NCBI GenBank assembly: GCA_947478935.1
Contig: CANJXV010000095.1
Location: 1-8,708, forward strand
Source of the DNA: Comamonadaceae bacterium
GTDB lineage: Bacteria; Pseudomonadota; Gammaproteobacteria; Burkholderiales; Burkholderiaceae_C
Length of the DNA stretch: 8,708 bases
Direction: 5' to 3'
The position numbers and the translations under genes were made by a program. The notes beneath the pieces are model-generated. The model made no database searches, was not told the origin of the DNA, and was given only the letters and a program-made list of their open reading frames with translations. Positions 1 through 7,135 of this stretch are shown here, piece by piece. How positions within the stretch are numbered: the first letter of the stretch is position 1; every line of letters starts with the position of its first letter.

Positions 1-1
1 A

Positions 2-15
2 TCATCTTGCGATGA
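2..15 (-). other. Small hairpin just 3' of tRNA-Glu
   Basis: Read on the minus strand, TCATC and GATGA form a 5-bp stem closing a GCAA loop, which is a GNRA-type tetraloop. It begins 4 nt after the encoded CCA end of tRNA-Glu. It could be the start of a terminator or a processing element for the tRNA transcript, but the window ends here, so no T-tract can be checked. A 5-bp A+T-containing stem is weak evidence and may be chance. Confidence 0.25.
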
Positions 16-18
16 ATC

Positions 19-94
19 TGGCGACCCCACGGGGATTCGAACCCCGGTACTCACCGTGAAAGGGTGATGTCCTAGGCCTCTAGACGATGGGGTC
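19..94 (-). tRNA. tRNA-Glu (anticodon UUC)
   Basis: This is a complete 76-nt tRNA gene on the minus strand with an encoded CCA end (plus-strand tgg at 19-21) and discriminator G. The acceptor stem pairs GACCCCA with TGGGGTC. The T loop carries the standard GTTCGAATC. The anticodon stem TCACC/GGTGA encloses loop CTTTCAC, giving anticodon TTC at plus positions 58-60, which reads the glutamate codons GAA and GAG. The body closely matches proteobacterial tRNA-Glu. It lies 36 nt downstream of tRNA-Ala on the same strand, so the two are probably co-transcribed. gltX, which encodes the synthetase that charges this tRNA, lies just upstream on the same strand. Confidence 0.97.
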
Positions 95-130
95 AAAACC
101 TTGGACTAATCCGTTTTTCTTGGAAGCTTT

Positions 131-206
<76 letters not shown>

Positions 207-245
207 AAACCGCAAGGCGCTGCAAGCAGTGCCCTCAATTTCCAA

Positions 246-283
246 GCCCCCGAGTATAGCCAATAAATTTAGGCTGCCCCCAA
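246..283 (-). promoter_or_regulatory. Candidate tRNA promoter with GC-rich discriminator
   Basis: On the minus strand there is a near-consensus -10 box, TATACT, at 258-253. A weak -35 candidate, TTGGGG, sits at 283-278, inside the last codons of gltX, with a 19-nt spacer, which is longer than ideal. Immediately after the -10 comes CGGGGGC, a GC-rich discriminator of the kind found in stringently controlled stable-RNA promoters. The predicted start near 246 would give about 40 nt of leader before tRNA-Ala. The position, just upstream of two tRNAs, supports the call. The poor -35 weakens it, and read-through from gltX is an alternative or additional source of tRNA transcript. Confidence 0.5.
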
Positions 284-1672
284 GCGTTCCAGAACTTTTT
301 GCCGGTCGCACAGCGCCAGCACGGCATCAAGCGCCGGCGTTTGCGGCGTGCCCATCACCAGCACGCGCACTGGCATGGCCAGCTGCGGCATTTTCAGACC
401 GGCTTGCGTCAAGACCTCTTTAATCGCGGCGCTTATACCCGCTTTGTCCCATTCGCACTTCGCCAATTGCGTGCGCAAAAGCCCCAGTGCCGGGCGTACC
501 GCATCGGTCACATACTGGGTCAGGTCTTGGTCGCTGGCCTGCACATCGGCGTAAAAGCGCCCTACCCAATCGGCTAATACCAGCGTGGTGTCGCAGCGGT
601 CTTTGAACAAGTCGCACAAGTGCGCTAGGCGCTCATCGGCAGTCAGACCGCGGTCCTGCAAGTGTTTATTTACCAAGGGTGCCAGGGCCTCGCCTTCCAT
701 GGCCTTCATATGTTGCGCGTTCACCCAGCGCAACTTGGCTTCGTCAAACTGCGCGGCGCTGCGACCCAAGTGGTCTAGATTGAACCAGGCGACAAATTGT
801 TCGCGGCTGAAAATTTCTTCATCGCCGTGGCTCCAGCCCAGGCGCGCCAAATAATTGACCATAGCATCGGGCAAGTAGCCTTCGGCAGCGTATTGGGTAA
901 CAGCTTTAGCGCCGTTACGTTTGCTCATTTTTTCGCCCTGCTCATTGAGCACCGTAGGCAAGTGCGCATACACGGGCGGCTCTTTGCCCAAAGCCTTAAA
1001 AATATTGATTTGACGCGGCGTGTTGTTCACATGATCGTCACCGCGAATGACATGACTGATCGCCATGTCTATATCATCGACCACGACGCAAAAATTGTAG
1101 GTCGGGGTGCCAACTGCCTCGCCTGCCGGCGCGGGGCGAGCAATCACCAGATCGTCTAATTCTGTGTTGCTGATTTCGATACGGCCTTTAACCTTGTCTT
1201 CCCACACCACGCTACCGCTTTGCGGATTTTTAAAGCGCAATACCGGCACCACGCCTGCGGGCAACGGGGGCAGCAATTTGCCGGGCTCAGGGCGCCAGGT
1301 GCCGTCATAGCGCGGTTTTTCTTTGGCAGCCATCTGGCGCTCTCGCAAAGCATCTAATTCGGCCACGCTCGTGTAACAGGGATACACCCAGCCATCGGCT
1401 TGCAGTTGCAGCAAGACTTCTTTGTAGCGGGCCATGCGCTGCATTTGGTAGAACGGGCCTTCGTCAGGCTCCAGCCCCAGCCAGCGCATGCCTTCCAAAA
1501 TCACATCTACAGCGGCTTGCGTGCTGCGGTCTTCGTCGGTGTCTTCGATGCGCAAAATAAAGTCTCCACCAGTGGAGCGCGCAAAGGCCCAAGGGTACAA
1601 AGCCGAGCGGATATTGCCCAGGTGAATAAAGCCCGTAGGCGAGGGCGCAAAGCGGGTGCGGGTTTTAGTCAT
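269..1672 (-). CDS. gltX: Glutamate--tRNA ligase
   Basis: This gene encodes cytoplasmic class I glutamyl-tRNA synthetase, which activates glutamate with ATP and charges tRNA-Glu. The protein is 467 residues, normal for the bacterial family. The Rossmann catalytic domain begins with FAPSPTGFIHLGN, in which HLGN (17-20) is the HIGH-type ATP motif, followed by RIEDTD (41-46). TPTYNFCVVVDD (189-200) and HVIRGDDH (207-214) are family hallmarks, and KMSKR (248-252) is the KMSKS-type loop. The helical anticodon-binding region fills the C-terminal third. The zinc-type cysteine cluster of the E. coli enzyme is missing: only C99 remains in the YPCYTS segment. The ATG lies 12 nt after the metZ stop, which points to co-transcription and perhaps translational coupling. 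No clear Shine-Dalgarno motif precedes it. Whether it is fully discriminating against tRNA-Gln cannot be judged here. Confidence 0.97.
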   Translation of the reverse strand: MTKTRTRFAPSPTGFIHLGNIRSALYPWAFARSTGGDFILRIEDTDEDRSTQAAVDVILEGMRWLGLEPDEGPFYQMQRMARYKEVLLQLQADGWVYPCYTSVAELDALRERQMAAKEKPRYDGTWRPEPGKLLPPLPAGVVPVLRFKNPQSGSVVWEDKVKGRIEISNTELDDLVIARPAPAGEAVGTPTYNFCVVVDDIDMAISHVIRGDDHVNNTPRQINIFKALGKEPPVYAHLPTVLNEQGEKMSKRNGAKAVTQYAAEGYLPDAMVNYLARLGWSHGDEEIFSREQFVAWFNLDHLGRSAAQFDEAKLRWVNAQHMKAMEGEALAPLVNKHLQDRGLTADERLAHLCDLFKDRCDTTLVLADWVGRFYADVQASDQDLTQYVTDAVRPALGLLRTQLAKCEWDKAGISAAIKEVLTQAGLKMPQLAMPVRVLVMGTPQTPALDAVLALCDRQKVLERLGAA

Positions 1673-1684
1673 GCCGATTCAGAT

Positions 1685-2896
1685 TCAAAGTGTGTCCAGG
1701 CCACGCAGCAAGTCGTCCTGCATATCACCCACATGCTCCAGCCCCACGGCCACGCGGATCAAGCCCTGGCCAATACCGGCGGCCTGGCGCTGCGCCTCGG
1801 CCAATTTGCCGTGCGAGGTGCTGGCCGGGTGTGTCAATAAAGTTTTGGTGTCGCCCAGGTTGGTACAAAGCGATAAGACGCGCAAGCTGTCTAGTACATG
1901 GAAAGCGCGGCTGCGCGCCAGTTCCGGGTTGTTGGCCTTGATATCAAAAGACACGACCGCGCCGCCAAGATTAGACATCTGCTGCATCGACAAAGCATGT
2001 TGCGGATGGCTGGGTAAGCCAGGGTAATACACGCGCTCTACCAAGGGCTGCTGCTCCAGCCATAAGGCCAGTGCATGGGCGCGAGCGCTTTGGGCGCGCA
2101 TGCGGATGTCCAACGTTTCCAGGCCTTTAAGTACCACCCAGGCATTAAAGGGCGAGAGCACCATGCCACTGTTTTTCATCACCGGCAGGCATTTGCCATT
2201 GATCAGCGCGTCGCTAGCGCACAACGCCCCGGCCATGACCCGGCCCTGCCCGTCCAAATACTTGGTGCCGGAGTGCATCACGATGTCAGCACCCATTTCC
2301 ATGGGGCGTTGCAAGGCCGGTGTGGCAAAGCAGTTGTCCACCGACAACAAAGCACCGGCGTTGTGGGCCAGGTCCGCCAGCGCTTGTATGTCACAGACCT
2401 CGGTCAAAGGGTTGGTCGGCGTCTCTGCAAACAGCAATTTAGTATTGGGGCGGATAGCCGCTTTCCAGGCGGCAAGATCGGTTTGCGGCACCAGGGTGGA
2501 CTCCACACCAAAGCGGGCAAACTCTGAGCCGATCAGCTTAAGGGTGGAGCCAAACATGGACTGGGAATACAGAACATGGTCCCCGGCCTTGAGCAGGCTA
2601 AAAAGCATCAGCATGATGGCAGACATGCCGGAGGAAGTGGCCAGCGCCGCTTCGGTGCCCTCCATGGCAGCCAAACGCATTTCAAAACTGCTGACCGTGG
2701 GGTTGCCCGAGCGGCCATAGGTATAGCCTTCGTCTTCACCACCAAATCGTCGCGCCGACACTTCGGCCGAGGGCTGCACATAGCCGCTAGTTAGAAACAG
2801 TGCTTCAGAGTTTTCGCCATACTGGCTGGGCTCTACGGCCACACGCTGGGCCAGGGTGTCAGGATGCAGTCCGGGGGGCAATGGATGGCTTGGCAT
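1685..2896 (-). CDS. metZ: O-succinylhomoserine sulfhydrylase
   Basis: MetZ is a PLP enzyme of the Cys/Met metabolism family that makes homocysteine from O-succinylhomoserine and sulfide, the direct sulfhydrylation route to methionine. The reading frame is open back to 3022, but I place the start at the ATG at 2896. This gives 403 residues, the usual length, and avoids overlap with purF. Visible features are YGRSGNPT (60-67, phosphate-binding Tyr and Arg), ETPTNP (158-163), VDN with D187 at the cofactor ring nitrogen, SGTKYLDGQGR with K212 as the Schiff-base lysine, LGDTKTLLTHPAST (347-360) and R381 in LIRVAVGLE, the probable carboxylate binder. SGTKYLDGQGR is typical of MetZ rather than MetB or MetC, although substrate choice (succinyl versus acetyl ester) is inferred. 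It follows purF by 31 nt, an order also known in pseudomonads. Confidence 0.95.
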   Translation of the reverse strand: MPSHPLPPGLHPDTLAQRVAVEPSQYGENSEALFLTSGYVQPSAEVSARRFGGEDEGYTYGRSGNPTVSSFEMRLAAMEGTEAALATSSGMSAIMLMLFSLLKAGDHVLYSQSMFGSTLKLIGSEFARFGVESTLVPQTDLAAWKAAIRPNTKLLFAETPTNPLTEVCDIQALADLAHNAGALLSVDNCFATPALQRPMEMGADIVMHSGTKYLDGQGRVMAGALCASDALINGKCLPVMKNSGMVLSPFNAWVVLKGLETLDIRMRAQSARAHALALWLEQQPLVERVYYPGLPSHPQHALSMQQMSNLGGAVVSFDIKANNPELARSRAFHVLDSLRVLSLCTNLGDTKTLLTHPASTSHGKLAEAQRQAAGIGQGLIRVAVGLEHVGDMQDDLLRGLDTL

Positions 2897-2927
2897 GGGA
2901 TCTTGAAAAGTTAAACCGCGGGGCTTG

Positions 2928-4424
2928 CTAAATGGGATTGGGCAAAGCCAGGCGCGAGCTGTCTTGCTCGTCTTCCTGGCCGCTGACACGCGCTGCGCTG
3001 AGACGCGCAATATCGGCCACACCTACATCGCCGGTGACATATACACCATCAAAACACGACGCATCAAAGTCTTTGATAGCAGGGTTGAGTGAGCCGATCG
3101 CTTTTTTCATGGCATCGACGTCCTGGTAAATCAGGGCATCGCAACCGATGATGGCGCGCACTTCTTCCACCGTGCGGTTGTAGGCCACCAGCTCTGAGCT
3201 GGTAGGCATGTCGATGCCATACACATTGGGAAAACGCACCGGCGGCGCGGCGCTGGCCAGATAGACCTTGCGCGCACCGGCATCGCGCGCCATTTGCACA
3301 ATCTCCTGGCTAGTCGTGCCGCGCACGATGGAATCGTCCACCAACAGCACATTGCGCCCTTTGAATTCGCTGGCAATCGCATTGAGCTTTTGGCGTACCG
3401 ATTTTTTGCGTACCGCCTGGCCAGGCATGATGAAGGTGCGGCCCACATAGCGGTTTTTCACAAAGCCTTCGCGGTAGGGCAGGCCAAGCAATTGCGCCAA
3501 TTGCGCGGCACTGGGGCGGCTCGATTCGGGGATGGGAATGACCACGTCAATTTCGTTCGGCGGCACGGTAGATACGACGCGCTTGGCCAGTGTTTGGCCC
3601 AGGTTAAGGCGAGCCTGGTAGACCGAAATACCGTCCATCACCGAGTCGGGCCGCGCCAGATAGACAAACTCAAAAATGCAGGGGTTGAGCACCGGCGCAT
3701 TGGCACATTGCTCTGCCAGCATCTTGCCTTGCAAGTCGATGAACACCGCTTCGCCCGGCGCCACATCACGCTCGAACTGGTGCATAGTGCCTTCCAATGC
3801 CACTGACTCGCTGGCCAGCACAATTTGCCCCGGCCCGCGCCCTATGCACAAGGGTCTGATGCCAAAGGGATCGCGAAAGGCCAAGACGCCATGCCCGGCA
3901 ATCAAGGCAATGACCGCATACGAACCTTTCACGCGCCGGTGTACATTGCGCACCGCTTCAAACAAATGCGCGGGCTGCAAAGGCATACCGCGTGTGGTGC
4001 GCTCGATCTCATGGGCCAGCACATTGAGTAGCACTTCAGAATCGCTCTCGGTGTTGATGTGCCGGTGATCCACGGTAAACAACTCGTGCTTGAGGGCTTG
4101 CGCATTGGTCAGGTTGCCGTTATGCACCAGCACAATGCCAAAGGGCGCGTTTACATAAAAGGGCTGGGCTTCTTCTTCGCTAAAGGCATTGCCCGCTGTC
4201 GGGTAACGTACCTGGCCCAGACCGCAGTGGCCTGGCAAGGCGCGCATATTGCGCGTGCGGAATATGTCTTTGACCATGCCCTTGGCCTTGTGCATGAAAA
4301 ACTTGTTTTCCTGCTGCGTGACAATGCCTGCTGCATCTTGGCCGCGGTGCTGCAAAAGCAGCAAAGCGTCATAAATGAGCTGGTTCACGGGTGCGTTGCT
4401 AACAACGCCTACGATTCCACACAT
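2928..4424 (-). CDS. purF: Amidophosphoribosyltransferase
   Basis: PurF catalyses the first committed step of purine synthesis: PRPP plus glutamine gives 5-phosphoribosylamine, glutamate and pyrophosphate, in the cytoplasm. The protein is 498 residues. It starts MCGIVGV, so Cys2 becomes the N-terminal nucleophile after methionine removal and there is no propeptide, as in the E. coli type. In the glutaminase domain (about 1-235), R73, HNGN (101-104) and ESDSE (126-130) line the glutamine site. The phosphoribosyltransferase domain carries VIPIPESSRPSA (295-306) and the PRPP loop VLLVDDSIVRGTTS (359-372). The start lies 16 nt after the cvpA stop, and cvpA-purF is a classic pairing. In enterobacteria this pair is repressed by PurR, but I see no clear PurR-type palindrome here. 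Confidence 0.98.
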   Translation of the reverse strand: MCGIVGVVSNAPVNQLIYDALLLLQHRGQDAAGIVTQQENKFFMHKAKGMVKDIFRTRNMRALPGHCGLGQVRYPTAGNAFSEEEAQPFYVNAPFGIVLVHNGNLTNAQALKHELFTVDHRHINTESDSEVLLNVLAHEIERTTRGMPLQPAHLFEAVRNVHRRVKGSYAVIALIAGHGVLAFRDPFGIRPLCIGRGPGQIVLASESVALEGTMHQFERDVAPGEAVFIDLQGKMLAEQCANAPVLNPCIFEFVYLARPDSVMDGISVYQARLNLGQTLAKRVVSTVPPNEIDVVIPIPESSRPSAAQLAQLLGLPYREGFVKNRYVGRTFIMPGQAVRKKSVRQKLNAIASEFKGRNVLLVDDSIVRGTTSQEIVQMARDAGARKVYLASAAPPVRFPNVYGIDMPTSSELVAYNRTVEEVRAIIGCDALIYQDVDAMKKAIGSLNPAIKDFDASCFDGVYVTGDVGVADIARLSAARVSGQEDEQDSSRLALPNPI

Positions 4425-4440
4425 GCTTGGGTTTGCTCGT

Positions 4441-4926
4441 TCAAGGTAAATAAGGGCGCAGAGCCTGGGGAAACCAGGGTTTCAGTCCGGCCAGCACCGA
4501 TTGTGCAATGCGCGGACTATAGGCCTGTAGCCACCAATCGCTATTTGCCAGCGGCGTAACGCGCAACACCATGGTTGCCGACAGCAAAATCAACATTGCC
4601 CGAAGGCTGCCAAAGGCCAATCCCAATAGGCGGTCCACCAGCCCCATGCCACTGACATAGACCACTTTTTTGGTCAAAAAAACTAAAAAACTACCGGCCA
4701 GCAGGCACAGGATAAAGGCGAAAAAAAATCCAAAGCCATAACGCACCATGTCGCTGGCGCCACGCGTGGGCAGAAATTGCACGATTGATGGCGCAGCCCA
4801 TTGCGCCAACACAAAGGCCAGCACCCAATTGACCAGGGACAAAACTTCATATGCCAAACCGCGCCAGGCACCGATGGACAACGATAAGGCCAGCACGGCG
4901 CAGCATATCCAATCGAGATCGGCCAT
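4441..4926 (-). CDS. cvpA: CvpA family inner-membrane protein
   Basis: This is a 161-residue hydrophobic protein with four predicted membrane spans at about 6-22, 28-50, 63-85 and 100-122, which matches the CvpA/colicin V production family in length and topology. The segment IGAWRGLAYEVLSLV (18-32) is the family's characteristic G-x-x-RG-x-x-x-E stretch at the first loop. GLVDRLLGLAFGSLRA (95-110) is the second conserved stretch, usually written as D-R-x-x-G-x-x-x-G-x-x-RG. The family was named for colicin V production in E. coli, and its members are tied to envelope physiology. The molecular function is not established. It sits 12 nt after the SPOR gene and 16 nt before purF. An AGG very close to the ATG is the only hint of a ribosome binding site. 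Confidence 0.93.
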   Translation of the reverse strand: MADLDWICCAVLALSLSIGAWRGLAYEVLSLVNWVLAFVLAQWAAPSIVQFLPTRGASDMVRYGFGFFFAFILCLLAGSFLVFLTKKVVYVSGMGLVDRLLGLAFGSLRAMLILLSATMVLRVTPLANSDWWLQAYSPRIAQSVLAGLKPWFPQALRPYLP

Positions 4927-4938
4927 AGCCTAGCTGGA

Positions 4939-5754
4939 CTACAGCGTCAGAACCTGGGTGGGCAGATTCAATGCTTTGATCTTTTCTACGGCTTTGTCCA
5001 CATCTGCCTTATTGGTAAAGGGGCCTACGCGGACGCGGGTGCGCTTGCCTTCATTATTGATGACGACCTGGGCGTAGGTCTTGATGCCGGCCTTTTCTAA
5101 GGTTTGGCGCGCCTCCTGGGCTTTTTGCGCTTCGGCAAAAGCACCCACTTGCACCACATAACGCAGGGACGGCGCCGAAGCCGCAGGCGCTGGCTCCTTG
5201 CCTTCCAGCAAAGTCTGGGCTTTGGTGGCCTCGGTCGTGGATTTGCTGTCTACCGGCTTGGTGTCAGCCTTGACAGCGGGTTTGGCGTCAGACTTGGTAT
5301 CGGTCTTTGCCGTGGCCTTGGCATCCGGTTTGGTTTCTACAGGTGCTGGAGTTTGCGCAATAGCTTTGGTTGTTGCCTTTTCAGCCGTAGCGCCAGCCGC
5401 AGGTACGATTATTTTCTCGGTCGGGGCGGGCGTGACCAGCGTTTCCTTTTCCACCGGCTCGGGCGCGGGCGGCGGTGGCGGCGGCGCCTGCACTTGCGAA
5501 GCAGCCACGACCGAGGGCGTCGCTGCCAATGGCGCTACTTTGTTTTTCTCAGGGATGTTGATAACAATGTCCACGTCAATGGGGCGCGGCTGGCTATCAA
5601 ACAGTAAGGGGAAACCAATCACCCCGATCAGCACCAGGGCCGCCGCGCCTATCAGGCGATGGCGGGCCCGTTTGCGCATAGCTTCCAAGCTTTCGGCTGC
5701 CGGTGCGGGGGCTGCGGGCTCGGCACCGTCTTTGCGAAACTTGAAAAATGCCAT
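4939..5754 (-). CDS. SPOR-domain inner-membrane protein (DedD-like)
   Basis: This 271-residue protein has a short basic cytoplasmic N-terminus with RKRARHR just before one membrane span (about 34-52). A long Pro/Ala/Lys/Thr-rich linker (about 75-195) and a C-terminal SPOR domain (about 197-271) follow. SPOR hallmarks are LRYVVQVGAF (197-206), a helix rich in Ala, Gln and Glu, and RVRVGPF (240-246). SPOR domains bind denuded septal peptidoglycan glycan strands, so a periplasmic role at the division site, as for E. coli DedD or FtsN, is the likely job. The position between folC and cvpA matches the dedD locus of gammaproteobacteria. The linker contains six consecutive prolines (91-96) and repeated K-x-D-x-K units (142-166). 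The start is 11 nt after the folC stop, with no visible Shine-Dalgarno motif. I give no symbol because SPOR proteins diverge quickly. Confidence 0.92.
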   Translation of the reverse strand: MAFFKFRKDGAEPAAPAPAAESLEAMRKRARHRLIGAAALVLIGVIGFPLLFDSQPRPIDVDIVINIPEKNKVAPLAATPSVVAASQVQAPPPPPPAPEPVEKETLVTPAPTEKIIVPAAGATAEKATTKAIAQTPAPVETKPDAKATAKTDTKSDAKPAVKADTKPVDSKSTTEATKAQTLLEGKEPAPAASAPSLRYVVQVGAFAEAQKAQEARQTLEKAGIKTYAQVVINNEGKRTRVRVGPFTNKADVDKAVEKIKALNLPTQVLTL

Positions 5755-5765
5755 AGCGTGAATTT

Positions 5766-7070
5766 TTAAGAAGATGCGAGGTGTGCTCCGGACAGCCGGG
5801 GAAGCCCTTGCTGCAGCACACCGCCAACGGTGTAAAACGATCCAAACACAAGGATTCTATCAGTGGGGTCGGCGCAGCGAAGGGCCTCTTGCAAGGCCGA
5901 TTGCGGACTGGAAAAGGCCTTGGCACTTACATCTTTACGCGTATTTTGGGCATGCCAGCGACCCATCAAATCCGCGCCTGAGGCAGCGCGTGCGGTGGGC
6001 AAATCGGTGAAATACCAGCACTCCACCAACGGGTTCATGCGCGCCAACATGGGCGCTAAGTCTTTATCCCCCATGGCGCCAAACACCGCATGGGTGCGCG
6101 GGAAAAAACCCATGGCATCCAAATTAGCCGCTAGTGCCGCTACCGAATGCGGGTTATGGGCGACATCCAGTACCAAGGTAGGGCTGCCCGGAATAATTTG
6201 AAAGCGCCCGGTAAATTCCACCATGGCCAGGCCATTACGTATCGCCTGTGCGGTGACCGGCAGCTTATCCCGCAAAGCCGTCAAGGCCGCCAGCACGCCC
6301 GCTGCGTTGACCAGTTGGTTGGCGCCGCGTAAAGCGGGATAGGCCAGCCCGCTGTATCGCCGCCCCCGGCCCGCCCACTCCCATTGCTGCGGATCGCCGC
6401 GGGTATTGAAATCTCGGCCCACGCGCCACAAATCGGCGCCGATTTCGACCGCATGGTCGAGCACGCTTTGCGGTGGCACCGGGTCGCTGACCACCACCGG
6501 ACGTCCGGTGCGCATGATGCCGGCCTTCTCAAACCCTATGGTTTCGCGGTCCGCACCTAGAAACTCCATATGGTCCAGATCGATACTGGTAATCACCGCG
6601 CAGTCGGCGTCGATGATATTGACCGCGTCCAATCGCCCACCCATACCTACTTCCAAAATCGCCACATCCAGCGGTTGCGCGCGCATGACATCCATGATGG
6701 CGAGCGTAGAAAACTCGAAATAGGTAAGCGACACCGGCTCCGCGCCCGCGGTGCGCGCCACCTCCACGCGGGCAAAACCCTCCGTCAAAACTGCTGCATC
6801 AACGCTTTGCCCTTGCAAGCGCAGGCGCTCTTCAAAATGGACTAAGTGCGGCGAGGAATACACCGCCGTACGGTATCCCGCTTGCATCAAGATGGATTCC
6901 AGCATAGCGCAGGTGGAGCCTTTGCCGTTGGTACCCGCTACCGTAATCACGGTGCAGGGCAGGTGCAAACCCATACGCTGCGCGACCTGGCGCACGCGTT
7001 CTAGGCCCATGTCGATGTTTTTGGGGTGCAATTGCTCGCAATAGACAAGCCAGTCCGTTAAATTTTTCAT
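5766..7070 (-). CDS. folC: Bifunctional folylpolyglutamate/dihydrofolate synthase
   Basis: FolC adds glutamate to dihydropteroate to make dihydrofolate and extends the polyglutamate tail of tetrahydrofolates, using ATP, in the cytoplasm. At 434 residues it has family length. Motifs in order are the P-loop GTNGKGS (46-52), YSSPHL (71-76), the second nucleotide motif EVGMGGRLDAVN (140-151), TSIDLDHMEFLG (161-172), FEKAGI with K182 in the position of the usually carbamylated lysine, DVAHNPHS (302-309) in the C-terminal Mur-ligase fold, and FGSFYTVGG (409-417). It heads the leftward operon. In many proteobacteria accD lies directly upstream, but here a divergent reductase gene does instead. A CGCGA-ATTG-TCGCG inverted repeat lies 5-18 nt before the ATG. 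Dual activity is inferred from the single-copy bacterial family. Confidence 0.96.
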   Translation of the reverse strand: MKNLTDWLVYCEQLHPKNIDMGLERVRQVAQRMGLHLPCTVITVAGTNGKGSTCAMLESILMQAGYRTAVYSSPHLVHFEERLRLQGQSVDAAVLTEGFARVEVARTAGAEPVSLTYFEFSTLAIMDVMRAQPLDVAILEVGMGGRLDAVNIIDADCAVITSIDLDHMEFLGADRETIGFEKAGIMRTGRPVVVSDPVPPQSVLDHAVEIGADLWRVGRDFNTRGDPQQWEWAGRGRRYSGLAYPALRGANQLVNAAGVLAALTALRDKLPVTAQAIRNGLAMVEFTGRFQIIPGSPTLVLDVAHNPHSVAALAANLDAMGFFPRTHAVFGAMGDKDLAPMLARMNPLVECWYFTDLPTARAASGADLMGRWHAQNTRKDVSAKAFSSPQSALQEALRCADPTDRILVFGSFYTVGGVLQQGLPRLSGAHLASS

Positions 7071-7135
7071 AAGTCGCGAATTGTCGCGCAGGCCGCTGCC
7101 TGGGGCTTTTGCCGGGCCGTGGCATCATCGCCGCC
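7071..7135. promoter_or_regulatory. Divergent intergenic region between folC and the YffB-like gene
   Basis: These 65 bp separate two divergent start codons and should hold, or border on, the promoters of both transcription units. I could not pick out a convincing -10/-35 pair in either direction. On the folC strand, GACAAT at 7085-7080 is a possible -10, but it would leave almost no leader. The clearest structure is the inverted repeat CGCGA-ATTG-TCGCG (7075-7088), next to the folC start. It could be an operator or a hairpin over the translation start. The folC promoter may lie within the 5' part of the opposing gene. Confidence 0.4.

Noticed and set aside
207..245. Terminator between gltX and tRNA-Ala (GGCACTG-CTTG-CAGCGCC on the minus strand)
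   Set aside because: The stem has an internal A-C mismatch and no T-tract, and lies between the proposed promoter and the tRNA.
2100..2720. 206-codon plus-strand open frame
   Set aside because: It lies wholly antisense to metZ, whose catalytic motifs are intact. Its product is low-complexity with no family features, so it is a shadow of codon bias.
2897..3022. Longer metZ with a start at 3022
   Set aside because: The extra 42 residues overlap the purF 3' end and are not MetZ-like. The ATG at 2896 gives the standard length.
5198..5761. 187-codon plus-strand frame opposite the SPOR gene
   Set aside because: Its Ala/Gly/Ser/Val-rich translation mirrors the Pro/Ala/Lys linker of the real gene, and the SPOR protein has a clear domain and operon position.
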